Assembly (NCBI GenBank): GCA_025890175.1
Contig: JANPYM010000005.1
Span: 2,847,586 to 2,911,585, forward strand
Length of the DNA: 64,000 nt
Source of the DNA: Ciborinia camelliae
Taxonomy: Eukaryota > Ascomycota > Leotiomycetes > Helotiales > Sclerotiniaceae
Direction of reading: 5' to 3'
The translations under genes and the position numbers were made by a program. Positions 13,001-25,200 of the stretch are shown one piece after another (the first letter of the stretch is position 1; every line of letters starts with the position of its first letter). Under the pieces are notes generated by a model. It was not told the DNA's origin and did not search any database. It worked only from the letters and a program-made list of their open reading frames with translations.

Positions 13001-13196
13001 TATCAGATCTCTCTCCTGCGTCGCTTTGTGGGGTTTGTGACTGAGACAATGCTTCACCGATATATTTCTCCTCACTTATCGCATTCTCCCCGCCACTCGC
13101 TTTCTTGACATCTTTATCTTCATTCATATCGCCCAAACTATTCGAATCTTCATGAATCTCAAAATCTGATTGTCGACGGGAATTTGATTTCGACAT
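10029..13196 (-). CDS. Large acidic coiled-coil protein with one C-terminal membrane segment, function unknown
   Basis: One uninterrupted frame of 1055 aa starts at the first Met (MSKSNSRRQSDF). The N-terminal 350 residues are acidic and low complexity. A better conserved-looking centre at about 405-610 includes LRCGHYIG and, some 35 residues on, WCDICRRDV, a possible zinc or redox site. Residues 640-860 are Ala/Glu-rich heptad-like repeats (EEEAQRIHKAE type), predicted coiled coil. A hydrophobic stretch NILILLLSMVVLFLAL near residue 885 is a likely single membrane anchor, followed by a Pro run. The C-terminus EVEVEVEVE is encoded by a CCACCT hexanucleotide array. Similar fungal proteins are often auto-labelled 'pathway-specific nitrogen regulator', but nothing visible supports that role. 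Possibly a membrane-tethered scaffold; function not assigned. Confidence 0.72.
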   Translation of the reverse strand: MSKSNSRRQSDFEIHEDSNSLGDMNEDKDVKKASGGENAISEEKYIGEALSQSQTPQSDAGERSDMEESEIGGDSILDQELSELQEDDSILEDAKRKHDEHDDCEDCKHAREEKRKRAEARELQMQKIEAEIKAAARKVVESIEKGDLERGRAADGHNDSILSMHTDDIYEPEDHDDSLLSAQTDESYERNPYNGQDGTELTYDTTKATLEDDGQLEEDEDSILHHDLSRSTDAETERGDEGGEYIQGGDGSSHYGDIEDDVFSNSSGNSPRFSLGSADEAPNRRMSNRNSWQSNRQLDLSKEAQQLIELNSPVVGEEASTESVISRIPSCASHTSAPRARDSSCSPRKVPRHPFRTPSDIRAMQMYSPAPSLFSTPHSVKRQQHPTVSRLGTPNGSQYSKSRTPTRFKKNREESPLVLLHVTVLPLQWQYSKAIVAPELPANLYNIREAYYLLQEKLSNTILTRGILLPHPQDSYECLEERFLDALELPVRPRAKILRCGHYIGPNTTSSDDDSADERDSGFGSTGRFKNRPDKVWCDICRRDVRYEDDDLDEDDKRFNIKIFASNGLMRAGAWAAAWREMERVDVEIEPFVQPWMVEDMEDLIERLREAEERGDDDSFVNYSDSDDDRRESLGSEAQRLHEEDMAKVTLRQKTADIESRNAREEWLAAASKAAEEEAERIARNAEELRLKEEFEAEALRVQEEEARLRVEAEAETSRLAEEAQNLADLEIDSSRANEDENETAKEIEAEAQRLHEEEMAADQALEEEAQRIHKAEVAEQKAIEEEAQRIYEAELAEQVALEVEVKKIMEEQEASRKAKKEESTKRKLDSAESTRLKDIYNQASTRTKDPSPSHPRTPSDDESLTELLVKAAGVAMRDRKNILILLLSMVVLFLALKPSRDIVLPPPPPPQYAPDIIIQNHRYEVAHPNVDQRGYGALRHAAAEGTLPRREIDSSVGWKGPEVVLTGSLDKPVDSRVVGSESRQDRRGLEIDKEDIFPITAMDERVEKIPKEGNLEREIRDGSGLAPGPRTGRKSEINMVEVEVEVEVEDISLI
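10045..10078. repeat. CCACCT hexanucleotide repeat in coding sequence
   Basis: About five tandem copies of the hexamer encode a Glu-Val run at the C-terminus of the coiled-coil protein. Length variation would keep the frame. Confidence 0.75.
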
Positions 13197-14973
13197 TGAC
13201 CCTGACTTTCGAATTCGTCTCGTCTATATTCGTTTGTAATGATGATCGGAAGTAAATATTGACGGAACGGTACATGCAGCAACCCGTCGACTAATTTGAT
13301 GATTTGTACGAGGACATGTGGTTTTTTTTGAGCAAATGGTAGCAATTATTGTAAATCTTGAATATGCAAGTAAAATAGAAAGCCAGTTGTCACAATTGAA
13401 GCATTGAATTCATTGGAAGAGGTTGATGAGAGGGAAGATAGATGTTGGAGTTTACATTCGGTTGTCGTAGTAACAATGTAAACAATGTAGAGGGAATGGA
13501 GGATCCAAATTATCATCCTGGTCAAAAATGGGAAAAAAGTGGAATGAAGGAGTTGAGAAGACCATAACGAACAAATCAATGAGAAGTCACTTGCTGTACG
13601 AGTGAAACATCTCTTGACTCTTTTCCAATCGATTATTTGAGAGTGATCCAACCGAATTTTCCGAATGTCGGTGAGTACCAAACTCTCAATGGGTTCACGA
13701 TGCTTCGTTTGGTTGTTGGGTTGTTTTGATGTTTTCATGGGTTTCCCGAACAACTCATCAAAAGGCCAAAGAACCTTTCAACCATAGAAACTCGGCCCGC
13801 ACCGTAAGTGGATGAATAACGAAATCCAATACCTATCTTCATGGCCATCCATCCCTCCTGAGTCCTGAGGCCTTGATCTCAAGTTCTTAACCTTCTAGAG
13901 ATGGTCAAGAAGATGAGAGGAATGGGAATGGGAATACTGTAAAGGATGATAGCCTCATTTACTTATCTACTCTTATGGTCGGTCGTCCAAGCAATTGTCG
14001 TAAGCTTTGGATTAGCCAGCGTGAACCTGTTATCGTATCGTATCGTACCTACTTCACTCACTCTGGAATCTGGTGAATTTTACTAGGTATCAAAACATGT
14101 GGCCCGTGGGGACTCAACTTTCACTCTTTACTTTGCTTGGACCGACACGAATACCCAACACAATTCACGATACCTCTCATTTCTTGAATCTGTAACACAA
14201 ATACTCGATATGATCGAGACCCGTTATCGTTACTCCAACGGTGGTACTGCATAATGGAGGGATGGAGTACAGTAAGATCCGAACCGATAGAAACGGGCGA
14301 GTTCCTGTGCGAGTTCCTGTACGAGTATAGGATAGGATAATCGTCCCGGAATAAATTGGTTTGTTTGCATGACACCAAAATACCGGTTAACCTTATGTAG
14401 TGTAACAAAAGCTTTGATATCTTGTCGAGGTGAAGGTGTGGTATCGTGATAATCCATTTTATCACAAGACCAAAAGCAAGGACGAAAAGCCTCAATTGAG
14501 AAAACTCACGTAAGATGAGCGACGTCATGATTCCTTTCGTTCAGAGGTCAACTAGCGCCTCCAGCTAATCTGATCTCTCCTCCATCATTCATGGATTCCG
14601 AAACAAACCCACGCTGGATGCTGGACGCTGGAATCTAGAAATTCATAAAAGTCTGACCAAAATGCATTTCCAAGCTTTTCTCATTTGGCGTCAAAGCATA
14701 TTATAGCATGGATTACCTAGTTGGTATTGCATCTGATGATGAGGCGGGGTGAATTATTTACTTAATTAATTGATTACTTGGAAGGAGGGGCATCAATTTC
14801 TCGCATTCCGCATTCTAGTGAATGACCATACGAGAATCCCATCTTTCATCTCTTATTTATTATTCTCCCTTCCTTCAGTGATATCTCTCTTTATTTTCTA
14901 TATCCCATATACCTTTCTACACTTTTGGATATTATCAAACTCGAATAGAGTCTTTCCTAACAAATCCATCAAG
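13197..14973. other. Intergenic between divergent coiled-coil and amylase genes
   Basis: The interval should contain both promoters. Short open frames (13346-13753 and 14121-14528, minus) lack coding character. I see no RNA gene or clear repeat. Confidence 0.5.
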
Positions 14974-16753
14974 ATGGGGGAAAACAACGAAGAAAGTAAG
15001 TAGATATTCAACCTCCCACATCTTTGGGAGAATCAACCTAACATCCCAAGGAAAACCTACCCCGGAGAATATGACCATGCTTCAAGCCTTCGAATGGTAC
15101 GTTCCAGACGACCATAAACATTGGCAAAGACTCCATGATGCTATCCCATCTCTCAAAGCCATTGGTATCGACAATATGTGGATTCCACCCGGATGTAAAG
15201 CTTCCTCTCAATCTGGTAATGGTTATGATATCTATGATCTCTATGATCTAGGAGAATTCGACCAGAAAGGAGGAAGGGGTACAAAATGGGGTACCAAGGA
15301 AGAATTGGTCAAGATGGTGAATAAGGCTAATGAAGTTGGAATGGGGATTTATTGGGATGCTGGTAAACTTCACCCAAGAACAACTTATCAGACAAGTACC
15401 ATAGACTAACGCCCTCTCCTCTATCAAGTCCTCAACCACAAAGCAGCAGCAGATCGCAAGGAAAAATGCCAAGCCCAAGAAGTCGATGGAGAAGACCGCA
15501 CCAAGACTATCTCTGATCCCTATGAAATCGACGCGTGGCTAGGTTTCGACTTTCCCGGCCGTGGCGATAAATACTCCAAACAAAAGTACCACTGGTATCA
15601 TTTCTCGGGCACCGACTATAACGCGGCCAATGAAAAAACGGCCATCTACAAAATCCTTGGCGATAAAACAAAAGACTGGGCGGATCCCGGTGATGTCGAT
15701 TCGGAGAAGGGTAATTACGATTATCTCATGTTTGCCGATGTGGATTACGATCATCCGGAAGTCGAACAAGATGTGTTGAAGTGGGGAGAATGGCTTGGTG
15801 AGCAGGTTACTCTGAAGGGGATGCGATTTGATGCCGTCAAACATTTCAGTGAGGATTTCTTGAGGAAATTCATCACGCTCATGAATCATAAATATGGTGA
15901 AGGTTGGTTTTTCGTGGGTGAATTTTGGAAGGATAGTTTGGATGATATGAATCGATATTTGGATCGAATGGGCAGGAAGTTTAGTCTCTTTGATGCCCCA
16001 CTTGTTTATAACTTTAGTCAGTTGTCGAGGACTGTGGGAGGAGATTTAAGGAGTGTTTTCGACGATACTTTGGTTAAAACTTCACCGGTTAATGCTGTTG
16101 TAAGTTTTCTTTTTCTTGTTCTTCTTCCCTCCTGTTTTCTATCACTCCCTTTCCCCCTGCTTCCCCATTTGACTCATGAGTCTTAAGTCTGAAGTATTTC
16201 AACTAATCCAAAAAAGACCCTAGTAATGAACCATGACACGCAACCCTCCCAAGCCCTCGAAGCCCCCATCGAACCCTTCTTCAAACCTCTCGCCTACGCG
16301 CTGATCCTCCTCCGCTACGACGGCTACCCCTGCCTCTTCTACGGCGACCTCTACGGCATCCGCGGCCCGCACCCCCTGCCCCCTTCCTGCGGCGGCGCCC
16401 TCCCGCATCTCGTCCTCGCCCGCAAACTCTACGCCTACGGCCCCCAAATCGATTACTTCGACTTCCCCACGTGTATCGGCTGGGTCCGCTTGGGCTCGTG
16501 GGATCGTCCTCATGGCTGTGCCGTCGTCTTGAGTAATGCCGGACCCGGGGAAAAGAAAATGTTTGTCGGTGAATCGCATCAAGGCGAGGTTTGGACGGAT
16601 GTTTTGGCCTGGGATAAGGGAGAGGTGCTGGTTGGAGTGGATGGATGGGCGGTCTTTACCTGTCCGGCTGTTAGTGTTGGTGTGTGGGTCAATAGGGAGG
16701 CCCAGGGTAGAGATCGCTTTGGTGCGTTTGATGAGCGGATTTATAAGGTGTAG
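14974..16753 (+). CDS. Intracellular-type alpha-amylase, GH13
   Basis: Exons 14974-14995, 15051-15362, 15429-16099 and 16217-16753 give 513 aa; the first exon encodes only MGENNEE plus one base. There is no signal peptide, so the enzyme is probably cytoplasmic. All four GH13 conserved regions are present: DAVLNH (110-115), GMRFDAVKH with nucleophile D246, VGEFW with acid/base E276, and VMNHDTQP with D342. Branch sites GACTAAC and CCTAAC support the introns, and the joins restore DAVLNHK and NAVTLVMNHD. The layout resembles bacterial-type liquefying (maltohexaose-forming) amylases found in fungi, likely GH13 subfamily 5. Intracellular amylases of this group have been linked to alpha-glucan synthesis in some fungi; that role here is inference. 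The start of exon 4 (16250-16450) is much more C-rich at third positions than exon 3. Confidence 0.93.
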
Positions 16754-19552
16754 GTACCTAGATACTAGATGGATGGATGGATGGATGGATGGATGGGTGT
16801 AGTGTGGCCTTTCATCCAGTCTTAAGCGGGAGCGGACTCTCTCTTTTGGCGGAGATTCATCCCATCTCATCTTACATGATAGTATAGAGCGATCCATACC
16901 TACAGATGGAACCTAGATAAAATAGAATAGAATTAAATAGAATAAACTCAATCAACAGACCAATAGATAGATATAGATAGATATTAATATCTTCTTTACA
17001 TTAAACATTAGTTAGATAGATAGTAATTAAGAAATGAATCTAATTATCTTAACCTGAGCTCAGTGAAGTCAAGTCAAGCGAATCAAATTCGAATTCGGAA
17101 ATGAGAAATGAAATTGAATAAAGAATTGAAGATTATTAAAATAAAAATAGAAATAGAAATAAGAATTTCTATAAAATTATCTATCGAGTTTCATACATTG
17201 GATATGTAGAGTATGTAAAATTGTTTAATTGAAATTGGGGATTTGGATGGGATTTTTGAAAATATAGAGATGGAGATGTTTGGTTTTAACTTTTTGGAAT
17301 GGAAGGGGAGATTTAATTGGGATTTTTGAATTGGGAGATAGGGATTTTGAGGGATTGTTTAAGTTAAGTTAGATGTTTAGATGTTATTATCTAAAATATT
17401 AATCTTAACGTTTGTTATTTTTTGAATAAGAGTTGGAGATTTAGTTGGGATTTTTAGGTTGGGAGATGGGAATTTTGGGGATTGTTTGAATAGAAGTTGA
17501 AGATTTGGGGATGGTTTTTGAAAGTATTTAGATGGGGATGTTTGGTTTTTTGAATTAACTTTGAAGATTTGGTTGGGATTTTTGAATGGGAGTTGAAGAT
17601 TTAGACGGGATTTTTGAAAGTATAAAGATGAGAACTCTTTATTTTTTAAATAAGAGTTGAAGATTTCAGTATTCTTATCGAGATAATCATATAACATAAG
17701 AATGCGGTACTACAGCGGCATACGTAGGTGGTAGTGCTTTACATACGCTAGCTTTATACCTACATATATACATACGATCCGACGGGAATCATACACAGTT
17801 AGAAAACAAGCCGAAATACAATATGATACTATATATAGTACTATTACATCTTCACTACCTTACTCACTAGCAGAGTGATACTAACAAAGATTGTTGAAGA
17901 TTTAGATGGGATTTTTAGATTGAGAAAGAGAAATATTAGGGATCTAAACGGTTTCAATGGGAGTCGGAGATTTATATTATATTTGAAATGAATCGTATAA
18001 ATTAGAGTAGAGAATTTATCACTGGAATTGCATGTATATGGATTAATTTAAGAATTGAGAGGGATCGATTCTAGGAATTTTTATGTAGGTACTTAATCTT
18101 GAGGGGGAGTTATGTTGGGCTGTTTTGGGGTTGAGATTGTTGGTTGTTGGTGGTTTTTGGTGGTTGGCTACTTTTTTTTTGAGGAAGGGAAGGGGAAGGG
18201 AAGGGGAAGGGGAAAAGATGAAAAGAAGAAGAAAATAAAAAAATACAAAGACTAAATATTAGTCAAGGGCCTACTAGGATATATAACATACATCATATGC
18301 ATTACATCAACATATAGGAATAGCTTCATGTATTAGCAATTAGATGAGATAAAAGAACTATACTAAAGAGAACAGAATTCTTTTCTGGAGACCATCATGT
18401 TATAGAAGAGGTGATTATGTAGATAACTAGCTATATGGTATTTACCATTTAGGCAAGGGCCTTGATATGATATACCCAGGGTGAAACCTGATAAATTGAT
18501 CTTTTGTAGGGTAGGGTATTATCTAGGTACTTTTTAAAATACTATGGGTATTTGGGGTATTTGGGGGATATGTTTGGGTTATGTGTTGTATATAATGGTA
18601 TGATGGGTAACCGTATAAGTGTAGGTGATGGTGGGTGTAGGTGGAACATATTAATATTTTATATTTTATTCAAATCATAATATGTGTTCAGGGGGGAGGA
18701 AGAAGGGATAAAATACTTTGACACTGCTATCTAATGATTCTGATTCTCTCGTATGATTGGGAATGGGAATCATCTTAACTTTGCACGACTATACTATATT
18801 AGACGATTACAGAATATATACCCGCGGGTTTTATAGAGGAATCACCTTGGAGAATCAATCCTAGAACGAACCATTCGGAGAGGTTAAATACTCCAAATAG
18901 GGTACGGGTGCCCAAGCCTGACCTGGGTAGGGGTAAGAAGCTCGAAGGCGAAGCTTAAATACCTAGGTGTGTAAGATATCCATCTATTTATGAATTGGAG
19001 TTTTTGTTGATTTATTTATCCTTTTTTTGTGCTTTTATTGAAACGGATGAGATGGGGACTACATCAAGTTAATCTTTATTGATACTATATTCCGATCATT
19101 AAAGCTTATTCTTCTGTAGAGTCACGTACTGAGAGAGAGGGGGGCGCACGCGAAGCTTTCGGCTCGCTTAAAATATTAATACTGTTGTATTATTGTGCAT
19201 AATATGTACATTAATCGTGTTCTTACAACAAATACAATAAGCTTATACGGAGTTGTTCACTTCTGAATTGTGTTTAGAAATACCGAAACCATCATGTAAT
19301 GGCTTGATTAGTATATAAAGAATGTTTTGGGGTCGAGGAATATTCGAGAAGGTTTCCTTTTCAGTTCGTTTTGAACAAAGGAAATAAAGAAATGAAAACA
19401 TGATGAGGGTTAATTAATACACAAAGAATATTCCATTCAGAGTACATTTTAAAGCCTTCCTTTGGTTCATATATTGAAGAAAAGAAAAAAGGAACTTTTC
19501 CTTCCTCCTTTACTTTATTTTCGAAACCCTTGCATGGCAAGAAGCACAGAAA
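16754..19552. other. AT-leaning intergenic region with degenerate repeats
   Basis: No gene is supported. A GATG tetranucleotide array occupies 16768-16797. From 17220 to 17690 there are degenerate copies of a motif with GGGATTTTTGAA and GTTGAAGATTT; it yields a spurious Asn/Lys/Pro-rich frame on the minus strand. Further copies occur near 17890-17970. GGGAAGG repeats lie near 18185-18215. Otherwise nothing recognised. Confidence 0.6.
17220..17690. repeat. Degenerate tandem repeat, units about 40-60 bp
   Basis: The words TGGGATTTTTGAA, GAGTTGAAGATTT and GATGTTTGG recur at irregular spacing through this stretch, which is consistent with an old minisatellite that has diverged. Confidence 0.5.
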
Positions 19553-20929
19553 ATGTCTGCATACACCAGATCGAAAGGCAAGAGACCCCTCTCGTCAGCT
19601 TCTCGAGATGCAGAGCCCGGGTCACTGCCTCCTTCGAAACAAGCTGCAAAGGACTCGGATACCGATTCTGAAGATGAAGAGCCGCCGCTTCCTGTGAAAC
19701 GAATTTTCTTCGATCCTAGTAACTGGAAGGACGCGGATGTCGATGCTTCCACAGAACCTTCTCAGGGAATATCAAAGGCCAAACCCAGGACCACACCAAA
19801 GACCACACCAAAAGCAAAAAAACCGTTGAAATCAAGAAGACATTTCATCAGACGTGAACCCCTCAGTAAAAGCGCGTCGCTTCAAACCAGTTTAGATAAT
19901 TACTTATTAGATATGCCTCCCGACACCTGGCGTGAATATTCCAAAACAGTCGTACAGTTACAAGAAGAGAATGACTCTGAGGGTGAGACGAGAGTGAAGC
20001 GTTGTCGTATTTATACAATGTTTCGTGATGGGAAAGTGAAGAGATTTGAAGGGGGGAAATGGAGGGACGAGACGGAGGAGGAAAGGAAGGAGAGGGAGGA
20101 GGAGGAGAAGGAGGAGGAGGAGATGTGGGTAGAAGAAAATATGCGTTGGGAGGAGTTGGAGAAGGGGTGGAACGAGAAGATGCAGGAGTCGGAGAAGAGG
20201 TGGACCGAGAAGATCCAGAAGTCGGAGAAGGGGTGGAACGAGAAGATGCAGGAGTCGGAGAAGAGGTGGACCGAGAAGATCCAGAAGTCGGAGAAGAGGT
20301 GGAACGAGAAAATGCAGAAGGAGGAGAAGAGGTGGAACGAGAAGATGCAGGAGGACTTGGAGACGAGGTGGGACGAGAAGATGCAGAAGGAGGAGAAGGA
20401 GGAGGAGGAGATGAGGTGGAACGAGAAGATGCAGGAGGAGAAGAAGGAGGAGGAGGAGATGAGGGTAGAAGATATGCGTTGGGAGGAGTTGGAGAAGGGG
20501 TGGAACGAGAAGATGCAGGAGTCGGAGAAGAGGTGGACCGAGAAGATCCAGAAGTCGGAGAAGAGGTGGAACAAGAAGATGTAGGAGAACTTGGAGACGA
20601 GGTGGGACGAGGAGGAGGAGGAGTAGGAGTAGGAGTAGGATATTCTTCAAGAGCAGCTGGAGATGCTTAAGGAGGACGAGGGGGAGGGCTAGGAGGAGTT
20701 GGAGAAGAGTTGGAAGGAGTTTGGGGGAGCGTAGTGAAAAGGCGTGGAAGCTTAGCAAGGAGTTGAAAATGGTGACACTTAGATAGGTGGAAAGATGCAG
20801 AGACAGATGAAGGATATGCATAAAAAGGTGGAAGGGGAGAGTATTGAGAAAGAGGAGGAGTATAGGGAGGCAAGACGAAAGTTCATGAGAAAAATTAAAA
20901 AGTTGGAAAGGAGGTTCTGGATGATCTGA
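19553..20929 (+). pseudogene. Repeat-rich coiled-coil protein gene with decayed 3' part
   Basis: An intact frame from 19553 to 20584 encodes 343 aa: an acidic/basic disordered N-terminus (about 1-110), a short ordered-looking part (about 111-175: LDNYLLDMPPDTW, RIYTMFRDGKVKRFEGGKW), then tandem 11- and 22-residue Glu/Lys/Trp repeats (GWNEKMQESEKRW type), predicted coiled coil. A TAG at 20582 interrupts the repeat exactly where an earlier copy has CAG. The same frame continues past further TAG codons (20624, 20630, 20636, 20690, 20732, 20753) and one TGA (20735), and ends in a clean coding-like tail from 20795 (MQRQMKDMHKKVEGESIEK...) to a TGA at 20927-20929. I read this as an ancestral longer protein whose 3' third has decayed. 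The truncated 343-aa form could still be made. Function unknown. Confidence 0.6.
20140..20580 (+). repeat. 33/66-bp coding tandem repeat (11/22 aa)
   Basis: GAG/AAG-rich units beginning TGGAACGAGAAGATGCAG alternate with units beginning TGGACCGAGAAGATCCAG. A longer block (VEENMRWEELEKGW...) is itself duplicated at about 20130 and 20465. The reverse strand shows long spurious Leu-rich frames because of this composition. Confidence 0.85.
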
Positions 20930-22229
20930 TGCGGATACGATGTGATAGGGCGTACTTAAGACCAGCCCCCTCGTAAAAAAAGTTCTTACCTTTCATTATT
21001 GTATATTTCGCGGGACAGTTGTCGAAAATGTCCAGAGCATTTCTGTACGCGTAGTCAATGCTTTTGTTTTGGATAGTTATTGGTTTTTAACATGGCTTCA
21101 CCTTTTCCTTTCTTTTTCTATTCTTTTATTATCACTTCTCTTGTTAACTCGACCTATCTATGTCCGAAACGTGAGAGTTTCCCGGCATGGTTCAGGTCCG
21201 GGGCTCTGTTCGTCAAAACCAATTCACATCATTTGAACTAAGAAGTTATATCAGTTAATTTATGTTGAACATATTGTATTGTTGTAGTGACTATCGAGCT
21301 AGTGTACATAGAACTATTTTATAACAACAATTTATAGTACATATGTATCGATTGAAACCCCGCCTGGTAGTTAATCAATTGATAAAGTTTAAGGCAAACC
21401 TGCCGATAGGGTGGGATCAGGGGGACACCCCAAAATGTTTAATGTTACCTAGATAGAAAATATTTTAGGCTCTGTGAGTGTTGCCCAACACGATTGCCTC
21501 TTTCCACCCGGGTCGACGTGAACTTTATCATGTGATCCTAATGATCCTAATGATCCTAATGCCGTGGCTGTGGCTTGATCCAACTACGGCGTCTTTTTGA
21601 AATTGTGTTTTCTATCCATACCATCTATTCCTTGATTTCAATCGATTTATTGGCTAAATTCCAAAATGCCACACTTGAGCCACAGTATTTTAAACATCGA
21701 TAGACGGTTAATGGAGGTGTAGGCATTGACTTCTGGGTCTCAAGAAATATCCTCCCAGGGCATGGAAGGGGCGAAAGTAATATTAGGTAGGCTGGAGAAC
21801 AGGAACGTGACCCCGCGTTTCGCGAAGGTTCCTTTTCCCACATCATAATATTGGAATTAAACAACTTGAACCACAGATTCATCAATATCTTGCATCTGCT
21901 CAGCCTACTTACGTTCGAACGATGCAAGTTCCCGAAAGATTGCCCAGTATATACTGTATATACTGGGAACAGATATCAAGTTCGCAGCTGTGTAATTGGG
22001 GCTGAGTTGCTGAGGCGTTTTTATGTACAACACAGAAAATGTCGCCCTGGAAGTCCCCCAAAATATCGCCCTCACCCTGCTCATGATGCCTCGAGGTAAA
22101 GTATGGCTCAACCCCGCCACTTCAAACTTTGTCTGGAAGTTGTCTAGCTGGGTCAATTCGTTTTCAGCTATTAGTCACTCACGGTTTCCATTTTCGTGAT
22201 ATTTACATTTTCTCCGTTGCATTTTTAAA
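20930..22229. other. Intergenic upstream of kinase fusion gene
   Basis: No gene is supported. Three tandem copies of TGATCCTAA occur at about 21532-21560. Two copies of ATACTGTATATACTGGG-like sequence near 21950 form a small palindrome. Pyrimidine-rich DNA precedes the ATG at 22230. Confidence 0.5.
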
Positions 22230-25200
22230 ATGTCATACCGGGTAACGGAGCAAAATCCCTATGCTGACAGGACCAATCCGAATGTGGCTGTCGACGATAC
22301 CAACATCAATGGAGAATTCAATTTCTATCAATTTTTCGACAATACCAACCTCGACGGAGAATTGGATCTCAATGAGTTTTCTTACTTTGGATATCTCGGA
22401 GAAGCTGAACCTAATTTGTCTCAATTGCAGCCATCCTGGTTCCCATATGAAACACTGTCGGCCATTGATGGCCCTGGCCAAGAGGGCTTTGCTCCCCCTA
22501 TACATCACGATGTAGTCCCGAACTTTCAAGGAACTAAACGAGTGCCAGACCAAAATCCTGCCTCTTCGTCACCTTGGTCGAACAACCAATACGACCAATT
22601 CGACTCCCGCGCTTTAGTTGGGCCCGATGAGAACCGGGATAAGGAGGACTTGGAGTTTGGTGGATTCAATATCGGCCAAAGGGCACATGATCAAACCTCT
22701 AAGAGTACGGGCCTAGTACAATCCTGCTCATCTCTCTCGGGTAATGATGAGACAGTCCAAGAAAGGCCTCAGGTGACAGGGAACATACAAGAACCTGGGG
22801 CCATTCCATTTTCTAGTGGAGTTGAAGCAGAAGCCCACCCCGACCATCCATCACCACATAGCGTTTCGAGATTCGAGAACAAGCGCAAAAGAGAAGGCCC
22901 TGCTATTCCTCCTGTCCGTGCCAGAAAACGTAGAAAAAATGAGATTGAGGAGTATTTAAAGATGGCATTTGACCTAGTTGGACCAAATCCTACAAATTGT
23001 CAAACCTCACGAATATCAGGCAAGACAGGTCTGAGCTGTGAAGACATATATAACTGGTTTCAAAAACGAGCTGATTATGAGAATGCCCCATTTTTATCGG
23101 AATCGCTAGGAAATGACGCTTCCGTAACTCGTGATTCGGCATATGCTACTCTAGAGAACAGTGATTTTACTACGGAATCTCACGCTTCAAAAGGGTTTAG
23201 TACAACCACGTCGAGTGCATCTGATGGTTGGCCATTCAACCAGACCACACAAACGAAGCCTCTTCTATATCAATGCACTTGGATGAATTGTGGACAACGC
23301 TTCAAAAACAGCCACATGGGTGGAAGACATGAACTAACACACTATCCAAAACAATGGGCATGTCTTGTAGCCGATTGTAATAGTGCAAGGCACATACCTC
23401 GAGACAACAAGTGCCCGAAATGTCAAAGCAAATTTCCTACTGCCGAGGAGCTGAAGATCCACGATCATAGCATTTGTCGAAACGAGCCGAGTCTTTCCAA
23501 ATGCTTCACTCGACGCGATAAGTTAGAAGAACATCTACGCCAAAAACATCCGGGCGTACAATTACCATCAGATACGGTAGCTGGAGGATGGGAACGCCAG
23601 GGTGTCGATGATTTTGAAATGGCCTGTGGATTTTGTCCCGCGATCATGACTAGGTGGGAAGAAAGAGTTAAGCACATAGGTGGACATTATAAGGAAACTC
23701 CTGGGCTTGACATGTCTTCATGGGACTCCTCTCGCTCATCAACAGATAGCAAGGGTAAAGGGAAAGCCCAGCCTAGAAAGGGAAGTCGTGAAGTAATGGC
23801 TGATGAATCTGATTCGGATGTCGAGGAAGAGGAGGAACGTGACTCCACACCCGATGATAAACCATCACCGAAGCGAAAATACCCAGACAAAGATGGAGAT
23901 CAAGGTCCCTCAAGCGGCTCAGCGTCTGGATCGGGCACTTATACAAGTGGGGCTTATTTCGGAACTTCTTCCTCGCAAAATTCGAGTCAGACCTGTAACA
24001 TGAATAGAGAGGGCGGTGAAAAAGGAGGTGGCTCACATGGCGAAAGGGGGCATCTTTCTCAAGAAATCAATTTGATTTGTGGTGCTTCTCAACGAAATTT
24101 GACACCTGTTCCCGTGAACATTCTGCCTGTCAATGGTTTGGGAAGTGGGTCATACGGCTCGGTGGATGAAATCGTTTTTGAGAGTCCGACTTCGAACAAA
24201 ACACAGTCTGAGGTCTGGATATGTTCTGCTCAAAAGGACAATGTTCTGCGGTTTATAACTGCACGAATACCAATTGCTCGCAAGACTTTCAACATATCCA
24301 ATTGTCGACGGACTGGAAATTTGAATACGGTCTGGGAAGAGGTTGATGTAATGCGCAAACTGAGTCATCGAAATGTTGTCAAGTTTATTGGCGTCTCCAT
24401 CCGTGAAGAATTTTTCTCTGTTCTCATGCACCCAGTTGCAGCTAGCACTCTGGAAGTATCTTTGAACCACGAGGTTCACTCTATTACCCAGCATGAAATA
24501 ACACAACTTTTAGAAACTTTTGGGTCTCTTGCGTCTGCACTTATGCATATTCACCAATGCGGAATAATACACAATGATATCAAGCCAGCCAATATTTTAT
24601 TGGTCGACGGAGGAAGCGATAGAGGAGAATGGATAATTTCTGATTTTGGCGCATCCAATTACAACAAAGACATGTTCTTCAGAGGTTCTGAGAAGTCAGA
24701 GGTTTCGCGTGCATTTACACCCCTATACGCAGCACCTGAGTTATTTCGTGGCTTCACAACGAGGACTTCTGATATATGGTCATTAGGTTGCATTTTTCTT
24801 GAAGTAGCAACGTTACTTTTGGGTTTCAATGTCATGGACTTGCGTGATTATGTTTTAGGGCGACCATTCCTAAAAAGACCTTCGTACCACCAACGTTTAG
24901 ATCGCATAAAGGTATGGATCTGCTTTATCTCTCAAAAAGTTGTACCCGAATCACCAATATCAATAACAAACCTTGAGAATATTACGCGAATGATGACTTG
25001 GGATCCTTCTGAACGCCCTAGCGCCACAGAAATTTGTTGGATGTTTAACCCAACAAGCTTGTACTACGTAGAGGAATCACTTCCCTCCAATGGCATGTTG
25101 GACACCGAACTTGTGTCAAATTCTTTGAATTCAGTATGATTACTATCTTACCAAAGTACTTCGTAAAAGCTGACATTCACAAGGCACAGACTACCGCTCC

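Noticed and set aside
13346..14528. Several 75-135 codon frames between the coiled-coil and amylase genes
   Set aside because: Amino-acid composition and codon use are not protein-like; likely promoter DNA.
17377..17697. 106-codon Asn/Lys/Pro frame on the minus strand
   Set aside because: Generated by a degenerate non-coding repeat; no start context, splice structure or domain.
19958..20821. Long Leu-rich frame on the minus strand
   Set aside because: It is the reverse complement of the GAG/AAG coding repeat; composition is pure CTC/CTT artefact.
25134..25139. ATGA overlap of the kinase stop with a downstream start, as in a bacterial operon
   Set aside because: In a fungal nuclear gene an intron at 25134-25189 with good signals explains the frame change better than translational coupling.
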